In this document: positions 1 to 7,827 of the stretch, piece after piece
Layout of the letters: each line of letters opens with the position of its first letter
How positions within the stretch are numbered: position 1 is the first letter of the stretch
DNA from: Candidatus Pullibacteroides excrementavium
GTDB lineage: Bacteria; Bacteroidota; Bacteroidia; Bacteroidales; P3
Assembly (NCBI GenBank): GCA_017694335.1
Contig: JADIMZ010000111.1
Coordinates: forward strand, 1 to 52,201
Length of the DNA: 52,201 nt
Direction of reading: 5' to 3'
Made by a program: the position numbers and the translations under genes
The notes under the pieces: generated by a model
What the model was told of the DNA's origin: nothing
What the model saw: only the letters and a program-made list of their open reading frames with translations
Database searches by the model: none

Positions 1-462
1 CCATTGGTAGTCAAAACGGCAAAAGCCCTGTTCGACGGTTCGGTCCAGGCCACACCTCAACCCGTACCGGAGGGACCTATTCCAGAAGCCCCCAAAATCT
101 TCAAAAAAGACTGCATACTGGACTTCGCCAAAACTGCCGAGGAACTGCACCGACAAGTCAAAGCCCTAAGCCCTTATCCGGCGGCCATCGCGTATTTACA
201 CAATGCCGAAACAGGCGATACAACCCCTATCAAAGTACTTGAGAGCCGGATTTCAACAGAAAATCCAAAAAGTTATGAACAGGGAAGCTTGATTTCTGAT
301 GGAAAGCATTTCTTCGGCATGGCATGCACCGACGGGAGAATTCTCTACTTCGAAAAAGTACAACTACCTGGTAAAAAAGCACTTACAATTGACGACTGTT
401 TAAGAGGGCTACGGATGGAAAATCGTAACATGCTCTCTTTTAGCAAGGTTATAAACAATTAG
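1..462 (+). CDS. fmt: Methionyl-tRNA formyltransferase, C-terminal part (truncated by window edge)
   Basis: The reading frame is open from base 1, so the 5' part lies outside the window; 153 residues remain. Fmt transfers a formyl group from 10-formyl-THF to Met-tRNA(fMet) before initiation. What remains is the end of the catalytic domain and the OB-like C-terminal tRNA-binding domain. Family landmarks are the proline-rich linker followed by APKIFKKDC, the LSPYPAA motif, and the closing LPGKKALTIDDCLRG, which matches the typical LQLPGKKRM..EDFLRG ending of Fmt. The TTG at position 4 is internal, not a start. A promoter for the HU gene follows the stop codon. Identification is by family pattern; the catalytic residues are not in the window. 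Confidence 0.9.
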   Translation, partial: PLVVKTAKALFDGSVQATPQPVPEGPIPEAPKIFKKDCILDFAKTAEELHRQVKALSPYPAAIAYLHNAETGDTTPIKVLESRISTENPKSYEQGSLISDGKHFFGMACTDGRILYFEKVQLPGKKALTIDDCLRGLRMENRNMLSFSKVINN

Positions 463-497
463 AATGCAAACTAGCACATTATAAAGAGGTTTCTTCC

Positions 498-528
498 TTG
501 GGCTTTTTGCGCAACTATCTTATTTTTG
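498..528 (+). promoter_or_regulatory. Bacteroidota-type promoter of the HU gene
   Basis: A -33-like TTG (498-500) is separated by 20 bases from TATTTTTG (521-528), which fits the Bacteroidota -7 consensus TAnnTTTG. The predicted transcript starts about 40 bases before the HU start codon. Confidence 0.6.
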
Positions 529-575
529 TATTGTTAGTTAATCATCTAATTGTTTAACACCTAAAAACAAAAAAA

Positions 576-848
576 ATGAACAAGACAGAATTGATTGATG
601 CCGTTGCCGCAAAAGCCGGACTTTCAAAAGCCGACACCAAGAAAGCCATGGAAGCTTACATGACCGTTACCGGCGATGCCTTGAAGAAAGGCGACAAAAT
701 TGCCATTGTAGGCTTTGGTACCTTCAGCGTCCAGAAGCGTGCCGCCCGCAACGGTCACAACCCTCAAACCGGCAAGAGCATCAAGATTGCCGCTAAGAAA
801 GTTGTCAAATTCAAAGCCGGCGCTACTTTAGCCAAGAAGGTAAAGTAA
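576..848 (+). CDS. HU family DNA-binding protein
   Basis: A 90-residue histone-like protein of exactly the usual HU length. HU bends and compacts DNA as a dimer and assists replication, repair and regulation in the nucleoid. Visible features are the N-terminal helical dimerisation part (about 1-42), the GFGTF turn (46-50), and the DNA-embracing beta arm with RNGHNPQTG (58-66) carrying the proline that intercalates. The C-terminus is lysine-rich. The gene stands alone, with its own promoter (498-528) and a strong intrinsic terminator (868-905), so it is probably monocistronic and highly expressed. It could be called hupB or hbs; a specific HU/IHF paralogue cannot be chosen. Confidence 0.95.
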   Translation: MNKTELIDAVAAKAGLSKADTKKAMEAYMTVTGDALKKGDKIAIVGFGTFSVQKRAARNGHNPQTGKSIKIAAKKVVKFKAGATLAKKVK

Positions 849-867
849 AGTCTATGTTTTGAGGTTT

Positions 868-905
868 ACACCCCGGTTCAGTCCTTGGACCGGGGTGTTT
901 TGTTT
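868..905 (+). terminator. Intrinsic terminator after HU
   Basis: A perfect 9-bp stem, CACCCCGGT (869-877) with ACCGGGGTG (889-897), extended by an A-T pair, is followed by a T-rich run. It lies 20 bases after the HU stop codon. Confidence 0.9.
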
Positions 906-1041
906 CTATGGATGCCGAAAGCAGTCTGTCAGAAATTCTGCCGCCAATCGCCTTCGTGCCGCATTCTCCGTTGCACATCCTGCAAAGCCGGCAGCCATGG
1001 AATGGGTCGTTAGCCAAGCACAAGAGTTTCTGTTTTTATTG

Positions 1042-1049
1042 TAAATTTG
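1042..1049 (+). promoter_or_regulatory. -7 promoter box of the rseC-like gene
   Basis: TAAATTTG followed by C matches the Bacteroidota -7 consensus TAnnTTTG and lies 25 bases before the ATG at 1075. No clear -33 element is visible. Confidence 0.45.
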
Positions 1050-1074
1050 CAGGAGTTTTCATGCATTTTGCTTT

Positions 1075-1512
1075 ATGTCTGAACGTATCACACACGATGG
1101 AATCGTGACCAAGGTAGAGCCAGGCGTGGTCACAGTCAAGATACAATCCACCTCTGCCTGCGGCTCCTGCCATGCCAAAGGGCTTTGCCAAATGTCCGAA
1201 AAGACCGACAAGGACGTAGTGGTCAAGACCCGGAAAAGCCAAGAATACAGGGTTGGCGAAACGGTTGATGTATTCCTCACTTCCGGCATGGGCCTCAAAG
1301 CGGTTCTTTATGCCTACGTGCTATCCTTAGTGGCAGGCGCTTTATTCTTCTTCCTCGGCTCGCTCTTTACCGACAACCAAGGTATCTGGGGTCTTTGCGC
1401 CATTATCGGCATCGCGCTCTATTTCGGCATCCTTAAACTGGTTTCCAAGAGAATCAATGCCAAATTCAGCTTCGGCATCGCCCATAGAGTTCCTTTGGAA
1501 GCGGAAGCCTGA
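1075..1512 (+). CDS. RseC/MucC-family (SoxR-reducing system) membrane protein
   Basis: A 145-residue protein with an N-terminal cysteine motif C29-x2-C32-x5-C38 and two predicted membrane helices (about 75-97 and 102-121), the standard layout of the RseC/MucC family. In Enterobacteria RseC works with the Rsx/Rnf electron-transport complex and affects SoxR and sigma-E. In Bacteroidota the homologue usually precedes the rnf genes encoding the Na+/H+-pumping ferredoxin:NAD oxidoreductase. Here the downstream gene is fabG, and no rnf gene is present in the window. The cysteines suggest a redox or Fe-S role, but that is inference. The start codon is supported by a -7 box 25 bases upstream. Confidence 0.8.
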   Translation: MSERITHDGIVTKVEPGVVTVKIQSTSACGSCHAKGLCQMSEKTDKDVVVKTRKSQEYRVGETVDVFLTSGMGLKAVLYAYVLSLVAGALFFFLGSLFTDNQGIWGLCAIIGIALYFGILKLVSKRINAKFSFGIAHRVPLEAEA

Positions 1513-1608
1513 TGCAGGGCCCCTTCAAAGCTTGGGAAACCAGGTTTCCTCCATCCAAAGGGCTCCAGCAAAGACAAAGAATTATAAATCAATAAATATC
1601 ATTTAGCT

Positions 1609-2355
1609 ATGAAGCTTTTACAAGACAAAGTGGCTCTCATTACCGGAGCCTCGCGCGGCATTGGCAAGGCCATTGCCCTCAAATTCGCTTCGGAAGGAGC
1701 CAACATCGCTTTCACCGACCTCAAGGACGATGAAAACATGGCTTCTTTGGTCAAGGAACTGGAAGGCATGGGCGTGAAAGCCAAAGGCTATGCTTCCAAC
1801 GCGGCCAATACCGAAGAAACGGCCAAGACGGTAGCTGCCGTAGCCGCTGACTTTGGTCGAATCGATATCTTGGTCAACAACGCCGGCATCACCAAAGACG
1901 GTTTGCTGCTCCGGATGAGCGAAGACCAATGGGATGCTGTCATCAACGTGAACCTCAAATCGGTATTCAACTTCACCAAGGCGGTAGCGCCTATCATGAG
2001 CAGCCAGCGTTCGGGCAGCATCATCAGCATGAGCTCGGTGGTAGGGGTTTCGGGCAATGCCGGACAGACCAACTACTCGGCTTCCAAGGCGGGCATCATC
2101 GGCTTCACCAAATCGGTGGCCAAGGAATTCGGCAAGCGCGGCATCCGGGCCAATGCGGTGGCTCCCGGTTTCATCATCACCGATATGACGGCCCAGCTGT
2201 CGGAAGAAGTCCGCAAGGACTGGGCTTCCAAGATTCCTTTGCACCGTGGTGGAACGCCGGAAGACGTGGCCAATGTCTGCTTGTTCCTCGGATCGGAACT
2301 GTCGTCGTATGTGAGTGGGCAGGTTATTCATGTTTGCGGCGGCATGAACATGTAA
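1609..2355 (+). CDS. fabG: 3-oxoacyl-[acyl-carrier-protein] reductase
   Basis: A 248-residue short-chain dehydrogenase of normal FabG length. It would reduce 3-ketoacyl-ACP to 3-hydroxyacyl-ACP with NADPH in cytosolic type II fatty-acid synthesis. Visible motifs are the nucleotide-binding TGASRGIG (12-19), NNAG (90-93), Asn114, and the catalytic Ser143, Tyr156 and Lys160 in the NYSASK segment. The fold is complete up to the usual C-terminal GGMNM. No acyl-carrier gene is adjacent, so other SDR substrates cannot be strictly excluded, but similarity to FabG is strong throughout. A palindromic element begins at the base right after the TAA stop codon. Confidence 0.93.
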   Translation: MKLLQDKVALITGASRGIGKAIALKFASEGANIAFTDLKDDENMASLVKELEGMGVKAKGYASNAANTEETAKTVAAVAADFGRIDILVNNAGITKDGLLLRMSEDQWDAVINVNLKSVFNFTKAVAPIMSSQRSGSIISMSSVVGVSGNAGQTNYSASKAGIIGFTKSVAKEFGKRGIRANAVAPGFIITDMTAQLSEEVRKDWASKIPLHRGGTPEDVANVCLFLGSELSSYVSGQVIHVCGGMNM

Positions 2356-2482
2356 GCAGGCGTGTGATAATGGGCAATCTACATCGTTGCGGGAGGCTTT
2401 CAGGCTCGGTCACGTACTTATAGTACGCTCCCTCGCCTTCAACCTCCCGCGCCTCGTATCTCGCCCATTCTGACACGCCTGT
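2356..2482 (-). repeat. Palindromic element, copy A (abuts fabG stop codon)
   Basis: A 127-bp imperfect palindrome. The outer arms are GCAGGCGTGTGATAATGGGC (2356-2375) and 2463-2482, complementary at 17 of 20 positions. Inner stems are GCGGGAGG (2389-2396) with CCTCCCGC (2443-2450) and AGGC (2402-2405) with GCCT (2435-2438). The apical hairpin is CGTACT-TAT-AGTACG (2413-2427). Reading on + from 2356, the motifs TCTACATCGTT, TCACGTAC, AGTACGCTCC and GCCTCGTATC begin at element positions 23, 55, 67 and 96. Copy B at 4940-5065 has the same motifs at 23, 54, 65 and 94. Strand is assigned relative to copy B. Confidence 0.75.
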
Positions 2483-2572
2483 CGCGAGAAAACAGGCAAC
2501 ACGCTGCGCGTTGTCCCGTATCCCGCCTCTACGCAACAGACGGAATCACGACACGCCTGCACCGATCGGCAG
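2483..2572. repeat. Degenerate repeat remnant next to palindromic copy A
   Basis: ACACGCCTGC (2551-2560) is a perfect complement of the first ten bases of the copy A left arm (2356-2365), so a second, wider pairing is possible. CGTATCC followed by CGCCTCTA (2517-2531) resembles the CGTATCCGCCGCCTCTA segment on the minus strand of copy B. The stretch also holds short palindromes such as AACACGCTGCGCGTTGT and GCCTGCACCGATCGGCAGGC. It holds no credible gene. Confidence 0.4.
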
Positions 2573-2599
2573 GCAAGAAAAACGTTCAAAAACACCAGG

Positions 2600-4783
2600 A
2601 TGATTCAAACAACGGTTCCGGCATGGTTCTGGTTGGTAGCAGTCGCGGTAGCGGCAGGCTATGCAGGGGCTTTGTACTACCGGAACCGCAAAGACGAACT
2701 GAGCAAAGGCTGGAAAACAGGCTTGGCCGCCATCCGTTTCCTATTCGTCTTCCTGATTTGCTTCCTTTTGATGTCGCCGATAGCCAAGATGAAGCAGGAA
2801 CAGGTACAGAAACCGCTCTGCTTCGTGGCCGTGGACGATTCCCGTTCTATGCGGGCAGCGCTCGCTCCGGAATACCGGAACAAGAAAGAAGCGGATACCG
2901 CAGTCTTCTCGGCATCCGGCTTCGCCCAAGACATAGAACAACAGACAAACCGGCTCTGCGAGGAACTGTCGGAACGATTCCAAGTGCAACGCTTAGCGTT
3001 CGGAAAGGAAGTCCGGCAAGAGAAATACTCTGAAGCGCAAGAATCCGCCCATTCGGCTTACGCCCAAGAAGCCACCGACTACGCCCGCCTGTTTCAGGAC
3101 ATGGCGCAACGGCTGTCCGCCTCCACCGTATCCAATGCCGTCGCCATTCTTATTTCCGATGGACAAGCCAACATAGGCCAAGAACCGGTATCGGCCTACC
3201 GTTCCTGCCCGTTCCCGCTCTATTGCATCGGTATCGGCGATACCCTTTCCTACCCGGACATCTTCATCGAGGAATGCCGCTTCAATCCCTATACGTTTTT
3301 GGGCAACCGTTTTCCGCTGCAAATCCGGCTCGGCCAGCAGCAGGCTTCCAATGCCCGATCGGTTCTCCGCCTCTCAGAAGAGGGCAAGACATTGATAGAG
3401 CAGGAAGTGGATTTGTCGCAGCCTGAGGGACGGCAAATCAACTGGGAATTAGAAGCAAACGAAAGCGGGATTCATCGTTATATCCTATCGCTCGACCCGA
3501 TAAGCCAGGAGAAAAACATCCAGAACAACCGGCAAGAAGTCCTGATTCAAGTCCTGGACAACCGGCAGAAAATCCTGATTGTGGGCCATGCCCCGCATCC
3601 GGACCTTTCCTGCCTGCACCAAAGCCTGAGCCGTCAGGAGAAATACCAAAGCGAGGTCATCCTGGCTAAAGAACTTTCCAAGAAATCAATGAAGGAATGG
3701 CAGGACTACGATTTGTTCATCCTGCACGGCCTGCCTTCGCGCCAATATCCTTTAGACCCATACCGGGATTTGCTCAACCGTAAGCCATGCTGGTACATCC
3801 TTGGTCCGGAAACCCGCGTGGATCGCTTGAACCAGAACGGAACCGGCCTCGGCATCCAGGCCCGGAACGCTGGATGGGAAGAAGCCCAAGCGACCTTGAA
3901 TCCCGATTTCGGTCTCTTTGAAATAAGCCCTGACGAGATGGAGGCCATCCAGGAATGGCCGCCGCTTTGGACTCCTTTTGCCCGCTACGAGCCGCAAGCG
4001 AACGGACGGACCGTACTCTACCAATCCATCTTGGGCGTAAAGACAGAGAATCCATTGCTATGGGTTTCGCCGCCTTCGGCATCGCGTTCGATGGTACTCT
4101 GCGGATACGGACTCTGGCGCTGGCGTTTAGCCGATTACCAAGAAGAGAACAATACCGAGGTTTTCGACCGCTTGATAGACCGCTGCGTTTCGCTGCTATC
4201 GGAACTCAAGCCGGAAGAGAACCTGATTGTCCATTGCCCGAGCCTGATAGACAATACGCAAAGCCTGCAAATCCGGGCCGAACTCTCTAACCAGAACTTC
4301 GAGAAAGTGAGCACGGCCTCTGTCGGCATCCAATTCCAGAACCGAGCCAACGGGCAGCAATACGAATATTCCTTCCTGCCGCAGCCGCCGGATTATTTCC
4401 TGGATGCGGGATTCCTGCCTGCCGGGGACTACGATTACACGGCCCGCGCCAAGAACGGCGCAGAGGAATACACGGCCCGCGGACGCTTCACCGTGGCGGA
4501 CATCCGGTTGGAGAACCTCCAGCTGCCGGCCAATCTGGAACTCCTGCGCAATCTATCCCTTACCTACGACGGCCGGTTCTACTATGCGGGTTCTGCCTAC
4601 GCCCCGCAAAACGCCGTCTGGAAACAAATTCTCCAGGACATAGAAGACCGTCCCGACCTCAAGCCGGTCATCTCCTTCCGCGAAGCCTACGCTTCCTTCC
4701 TCGACCAAATCTGGCTGCTGATTCTTCTCTTAGGCTTGCTGTCGATGGAATACTTTGCCCGGAAAATCTTCGGGAGCTTATAA
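2600..4783 (+). CDS. Uncharacterised membrane protein with a von Willebrand factor A-like domain
   Basis: A 727-residue protein of unknown function. It has two N-terminal membrane helices (about 9-27 and 42-60), then a soluble region starting with a vWA-type metal-binding signature D79-x-S81-x-S83 in a VAVDDSRSM context and an ISDG strand near 187. A long extracytoplasmic-looking middle follows, and one membrane helix lies close to the C-terminus (about 700-720). This layout recalls BatA-like and other Bacteroidota vWA membrane proteins, some of which carry a glutamine-amidotransferase-like fold. No peptidase or ATPase motif is visible. The usual partners (MoxR ATPase, DUF58, BatB) are absent nearby. 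The gene is flanked on both sides by the inverted palindromic elements. Codon use looks like that of its neighbours. Confidence 0.8.
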   Translation: MIQTTVPAWFWLVAVAVAAGYAGALYYRNRKDELSKGWKTGLAAIRFLFVFLICFLLMSPIAKMKQEQVQKPLCFVAVDDSRSMRAALAPEYRNKKEADTAVFSASGFAQDIEQQTNRLCEELSERFQVQRLAFGKEVRQEKYSEAQESAHSAYAQEATDYARLFQDMAQRLSASTVSNAVAILISDGQANIGQEPVSAYRSCPFPLYCIGIGDTLSYPDIFIEECRFNPYTFLGNRFPLQIRLGQQQASNARSVLRLSEEGKTLIEQEVDLSQPEGRQINWELEANESGIHRYILSLDPISQEKNIQNNRQEVLIQVLDNRQKILIVGHAPHPDLSCLHQSLSRQEKYQSEVILAKELSKKSMKEWQDYDLFILHGLPSRQYPLDPYRDLLNRKPCWYILGPETRVDRLNQNGTGLGIQARNAGWEEAQATLNPDFGLFEISPDEMEAIQEWPPLWTPFARYEPQANGRTVLYQSILGVKTENPLLWVSPPSASRSMVLCGYGLWRWRLADYQEENNTEVFDRLIDRCVSLLSELKPEENLIVHCPSLIDNTQSLQIRAELSNQNFEKVSTASVGIQFQNRANGQQYEYSFLPQPPDYFLDAGFLPAGDYDYTARAKNGAEEYTARGRFTVADIRLENLQLPANLELLRNLSLTYDGRFYYAGSAYAPQNAVWKQILQDIEDRPDLKPVISFREAYASFLDQIWLLILLLGLLSMEYFARKIFGSL

Positions 4784-4913
4784 TAGAGAAAAACAGATAC
4801 AAAACATCAGAGACATCGAGCCGCCGCGCGGCGCGGAAGCATACCCTACCGTGCAGGTAAAACTGATTTATACCGAGTGGATTCAAGGCGTCGTGCAAGC
4901 GAGTAGAAACGAA

Positions 4914-4938
4914 TCGTACTCCCGGCAATCCAGTACGA
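4914..4938. repeat. Small hairpin beside palindromic copy B
   Basis: TCGTACT (4914-4920) and AGTACGA (4932-4938) form a 7-bp stem with an 11-base loop directly outside the arm of copy B. Its stem echoes the apical CGTACT/AGTACG hairpin of copy A. An alternative stem pairs TGGATT (4878-4883) with AATCCA (4927-4932). The rest of 4784-4913 shows no gene. Confidence 0.4.
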
Positions 4939-4939
4939 G

Positions 4940-5065
4940 GTAAAAATGAAATAGAGGCGGCGGATACGAGGCGTGCGAAGAAGCCCGCGCCGGAGCGTAC
5001 TTCCGTACGTGAGGACGCGGGCGATGAAGCATAACGAAGTAGACGCCCCTCTATTTCATTTTTAC
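4940..5065 (+). repeat. Palindromic element, copy B (abuts phoH stop codon)
   Basis: A 126-bp palindrome with perfect 18-bp arms, GTAAAAATGAAATAGAGG (4940-4957) and its complement (5048-5065). The inner stem is GCCCGCG (4983-4989) with CGCGGGC (5016-5022). The apical hairpin is CGTAC-TTCC-GTACG (4996-5009). The right arm includes the TAA stop codon of the phoH gene on the minus strand. Internal motifs match copy A in order and spacing, but the arms have no sequence similarity to those of copy A. Confidence 0.8.
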
Positions 5066-6468
5066 AATAGGCGGCCGGCAACCTCCGCCAACGCACTCCT
5101 CTCCCCCTTCACCAAATTCACCGTCGCGAACAGCTCTTCCCCGAACATCCGGTCGCAGAGATAGCTGAGCCCGTTGGAACGGGAATCCAGATAAGGTGAG
5201 TCGATCTGATGCAAGTCGCCGGTAAAGACCATCTTGGTGCCTTCCCCTGCCCGCGTGATAATGGTCTTGACTTCGTGCGGGGTCAGGTTCTGCGCCTCGT
5301 CCACGATAAAGAAGGTGTCCGAAAGACTGCGCCCTCGGATATAGGCCAAAGGCGTAATCTGGAAAGCCCCGCTTTTCTGCATTTCTTCTATCTGGGAGTA
5401 TTCCTTGGACGAAATGCGGGTCTTGTTCTTGATGACCGCCAAATTGTCGTAGAGAGGCAACATATAGGGCGCCAGTTTCTCCTCGGCATCGCCCGGCAAG
5501 AAACCCATATCCTGGTTCTGCAACGGAATCACCGGCCGGCTCAATAGAATCGACTTGTACGAATCCATCTGCGCCAAAGCCGCCGCCAAAGCCAACAGCG
5601 TCTTCCCCGTCCCGGCCACGCCCGTCAGCGCCACCAATTGGATATCCGGACGCATCAAGGCATCCAAGGCGCAAGCCTGCTCCTGATTACGAGGCGAAAT
5701 ACCCGACACATTGCGCGATTCCACTTTGACCACGCTCCGCGTATGCGGATTATAAAACACCGGAATATGGGCACCCGAACCGCCAATCTCAAAATATTCG
5801 TTCGGCACCGGTTTCACTTTCATTTCTTTGGGATTAATGCCTTCCGGCCGCTCGTACAATTCGGCAATCACCGGATCGGGAACCCGCACAACTCCGACCC
5901 GCCGCTTGTTCAGCTCTTCCTCGTCCGGAGCCTTGTCGTTCAAGTAGTCCTGGGCCGGGACACCGAAAGCCTGGGCCTTCATCCGCAAATTGATATCCTT
6001 GGAAACCAAGCAGACATAGCGTTCGGGATGTTCCTCCTGCAAATCCAAAGCCACCGCCAGGATACGATGGTCGGGGATATCCTCCATCGCAGCCTCCTTC
6101 ATCGCCTGGGTCAAACCCTTGCCTATCACCACGCTCAGCTTGCCCATATTCCTGCCTAACTGGATTCCTTCTTCAAACAGCCCCTTCCCGGCCAGCTTGT
6201 CGAGCGAACGCATGATTTCCCGAGCATTGAAATTGATCTGGTCGTTCCCTTTCTTGAAATGGTCGATCTCTTCCAAATCCACCAAAGGAATTACGATATC
6301 GTTATCCTGGAACTTGTACAAGGAACGGTAATCGTGCAACAGGACATTGGTATCCAGCACGAAAATCTTGGGCAACTTCTTGCCTGGCTTTTGCTTTGGC
6401 GATACTGAAGATGCCGAATCGGTCTCAACCGACCTGCTTCCTCTCTTTTTTTTACTATCTGTTTTCAT
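5062..6468 (-). CDS. PhoH-family ATPase with N-terminal PIN domain (YlaK-like)
   Basis: A 468-residue protein. The N-terminal PIN (VapC-like RNase) domain starts at about residue 34 with VLDTNVLL, including the acidic Asp39, and continues through VDLEEIDHFKKG. The C-terminal PhoH domain has Walker A GVAGTGKT (about 283-290), DEAQN (389-393) and a TGDLHQID segment. This PIN-PhoH fusion is widespread and is thought to be an RNA helicase/RNase, but its physiological substrate is unknown. An in-frame upstream extension exists; the ATG at 6468 is chosen because it starts a basic MKTDSKKKRG tail typical of the family. It lies 89 bases downstream of the TlpA-like gene on the same strand. Its stop codon lies inside the arm of palindromic element B. 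Confidence 0.9.
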   Translation of the reverse strand: MKTDSKKKRGSRSVETDSASSVSPKQKPGKKLPKIFVLDTNVLLHDYRSLYKFQDNDIVIPLVDLEEIDHFKKGNDQINFNAREIMRSLDKLAGKGLFEEGIQLGRNMGKLSVVIGKGLTQAMKEAAMEDIPDHRILAVALDLQEEHPERYVCLVSKDINLRMKAQAFGVPAQDYLNDKAPDEEELNKRRVGVVRVPDPVIAELYERPEGINPKEMKVKPVPNEYFEIGGSGAHIPVFYNPHTRSVVKVESRNVSGISPRNQEQACALDALMRPDIQLVALTGVAGTGKTLLALAAALAQMDSYKSILLSRPVIPLQNQDMGFLPGDAEEKLAPYMLPLYDNLAVIKNKTRISSKEYSQIEEMQKSGAFQITPLAYIRGRSLSDTFFIVDEAQNLTPHEVKTIITRAGEGTKMVFTGDLHQIDSPYLDSRSNGLSYLCDRMFGEELFATVNLVKGERSALAEVAGRLL

Positions 6469-6557
6469 AGGTTTATGTTTTTTGCCCTGCCGACCGCCAT
6501 TGACCCAGCGAAACGTCCAAAACGAAAACACTTTGCCTGCGAACGGCAGGAATCTGG

Positions 6558-7742
6558 CTACTTCAAGTTATCTAAAGCCTCGTAAAATTCGGGAACTTCG
6601 CCTAAATACTTGGCTTTGAAACGCAGACCCGGCTCCAGCAGCACCTTGGTCGGGAATCCGCTCACCCCGTATGCCAAGGCCACATCCTTATCTCCCGTTC
6701 CATTCATCACATTAATCCAATTCATGTTCTCAGCTTTGACCATCGCCCGCACCTTTTCCACTTTATCTCGACAAGCGATACTGATGAACACCACTTTATC
6801 TTTGTATTTGGCCTGATATGCCTTCATTTCCGGCAGCCCTTTGATGCACCACGGACACCACGTGCCCCAGAAGTCCAGCACGACATACTTGTCCGCGTAA
6901 TCGGAAAGTTCCACCATCTTGCCATCGATAGAAGAAAGCGTGAAAACCGGAACCAATGAACCGGGCACCAGTTTGGCATCGTTCTCCCTAATCAGCAGAC
7001 GATGCTCGGCCGCGGCACGCGCCTTTTCCAGACGTTCACTCAAAAGCCCGTCCCTCACCGAATTGTCCAACTGCGCATAATAGGTCAAGAAAGTATCCGG
7101 ATTGGTGTTTTGGAGCAAGAAAAAGGCCGACAGCAAAGCCGAGGGATTCTCCCGGATATAATCCAAGGAAGCATCCCGGATTCCCTGCGCCGCTTCCGAA
7201 TACATGGCCGAAAGACTGTCCACATATTGTTCATTCGCATTTTCCACCCCTTCGGCCAAAGCCTCCGCTATCTGGTCGGAAAGTTGCTGGCTGCGCATAT
7301 AGGTTTCCTTCAAGGAGTTCCGCAAACGGGATTGCATCTGCAACGAAGCAGATCCATCCAGCGTATAAGAAAGGAACCCGTCCTCGTACTTGGCATCCAA
7401 ACGCACTTTCTCCCCTGGAACGGCCAAGAACGCCACCTTGTATACCATCGGCGTAACCTCCCGCCCTCTTTGCATCCGGCGATCCTTATCCATCTCGATG
7501 ACGACTTCCGTGGGCGTTGTCAAATCAGGATTCCAGCTGAACACGCCCCCTGTCATCCGCAAGGTATCCATGGCCACCGAATCGGGCATGCTAACCGGTA
7601 CCGCCTTGATATAGACGGTAGCCGAATCCAAACCCGAAAAACGGGCTTCCAGCAAAGCATCCTGCCGGCAACCGCAGGACGAAAGCAAAACCATCGGCAA
7701 AGCCCATGCCAAAGCCTTGCCTGCAAAATCCAATTTATTCAT
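6558..7742 (-). CDS. TlpA-like thioredoxin-fold lipoprotein (DUF4369 plus AhpC/TSA-type domain)
   Basis: A 394-residue exported protein. The start at 7742 gives a lipoprotein signal peptide ending in a lipobox-like LSSCGC, so it is probably anchored in a membrane facing the periplasm. The first half (about 30-220) resembles the DUF4369 region common in Bacteroidota thiol-disulfide proteins. The second half is a thioredoxin/TlpA domain with the active site WGTWCPWC followed by IKGLPEMK, and a cis-proline segment GVSGFPTKVLLEPG. It probably acts in periplasmic disulfide reduction or exchange, though the partner is unknown. A longer in-frame reading exists upstream but lacks a signal peptide. 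Between the S41 protease and phoH genes, it may be co-transcribed with both. Confidence 0.88.
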   Translation of the reverse strand: MNKLDFAGKALAWALPMVLLSSCGCRQDALLEARFSGLDSATVYIKAVPVSMPDSVAMDTLRMTGGVFSWNPDLTTPTEVVIEMDKDRRMQRGREVTPMVYKVAFLAVPGEKVRLDAKYEDGFLSYTLDGSASLQMQSRLRNSLKETYMRSQQLSDQIAEALAEGVENANEQYVDSLSAMYSEAAQGIRDASLDYIRENPSALLSAFFLLQNTNPDTFLTYYAQLDNSVRDGLLSERLEKARAAAEHRLLIRENDAKLVPGSLVPVFTLSSIDGKMVELSDYADKYVVLDFWGTWCPWCIKGLPEMKAYQAKYKDKVVFISIACRDKVEKVRAMVKAENMNWINVMNGTGDKDVALAYGVSGFPTKVLLEPGLRFKAKYLGEVPEFYEALDNLK

Positions 7743-7827
7743 TTCTCTATGTTTTTCTTCCATATTCCGAATGTCAAAAAAAATATCCTTATCAGCGCAG
7801 ACCGCTGCTCTTTTCTGCCAGCCCGCA

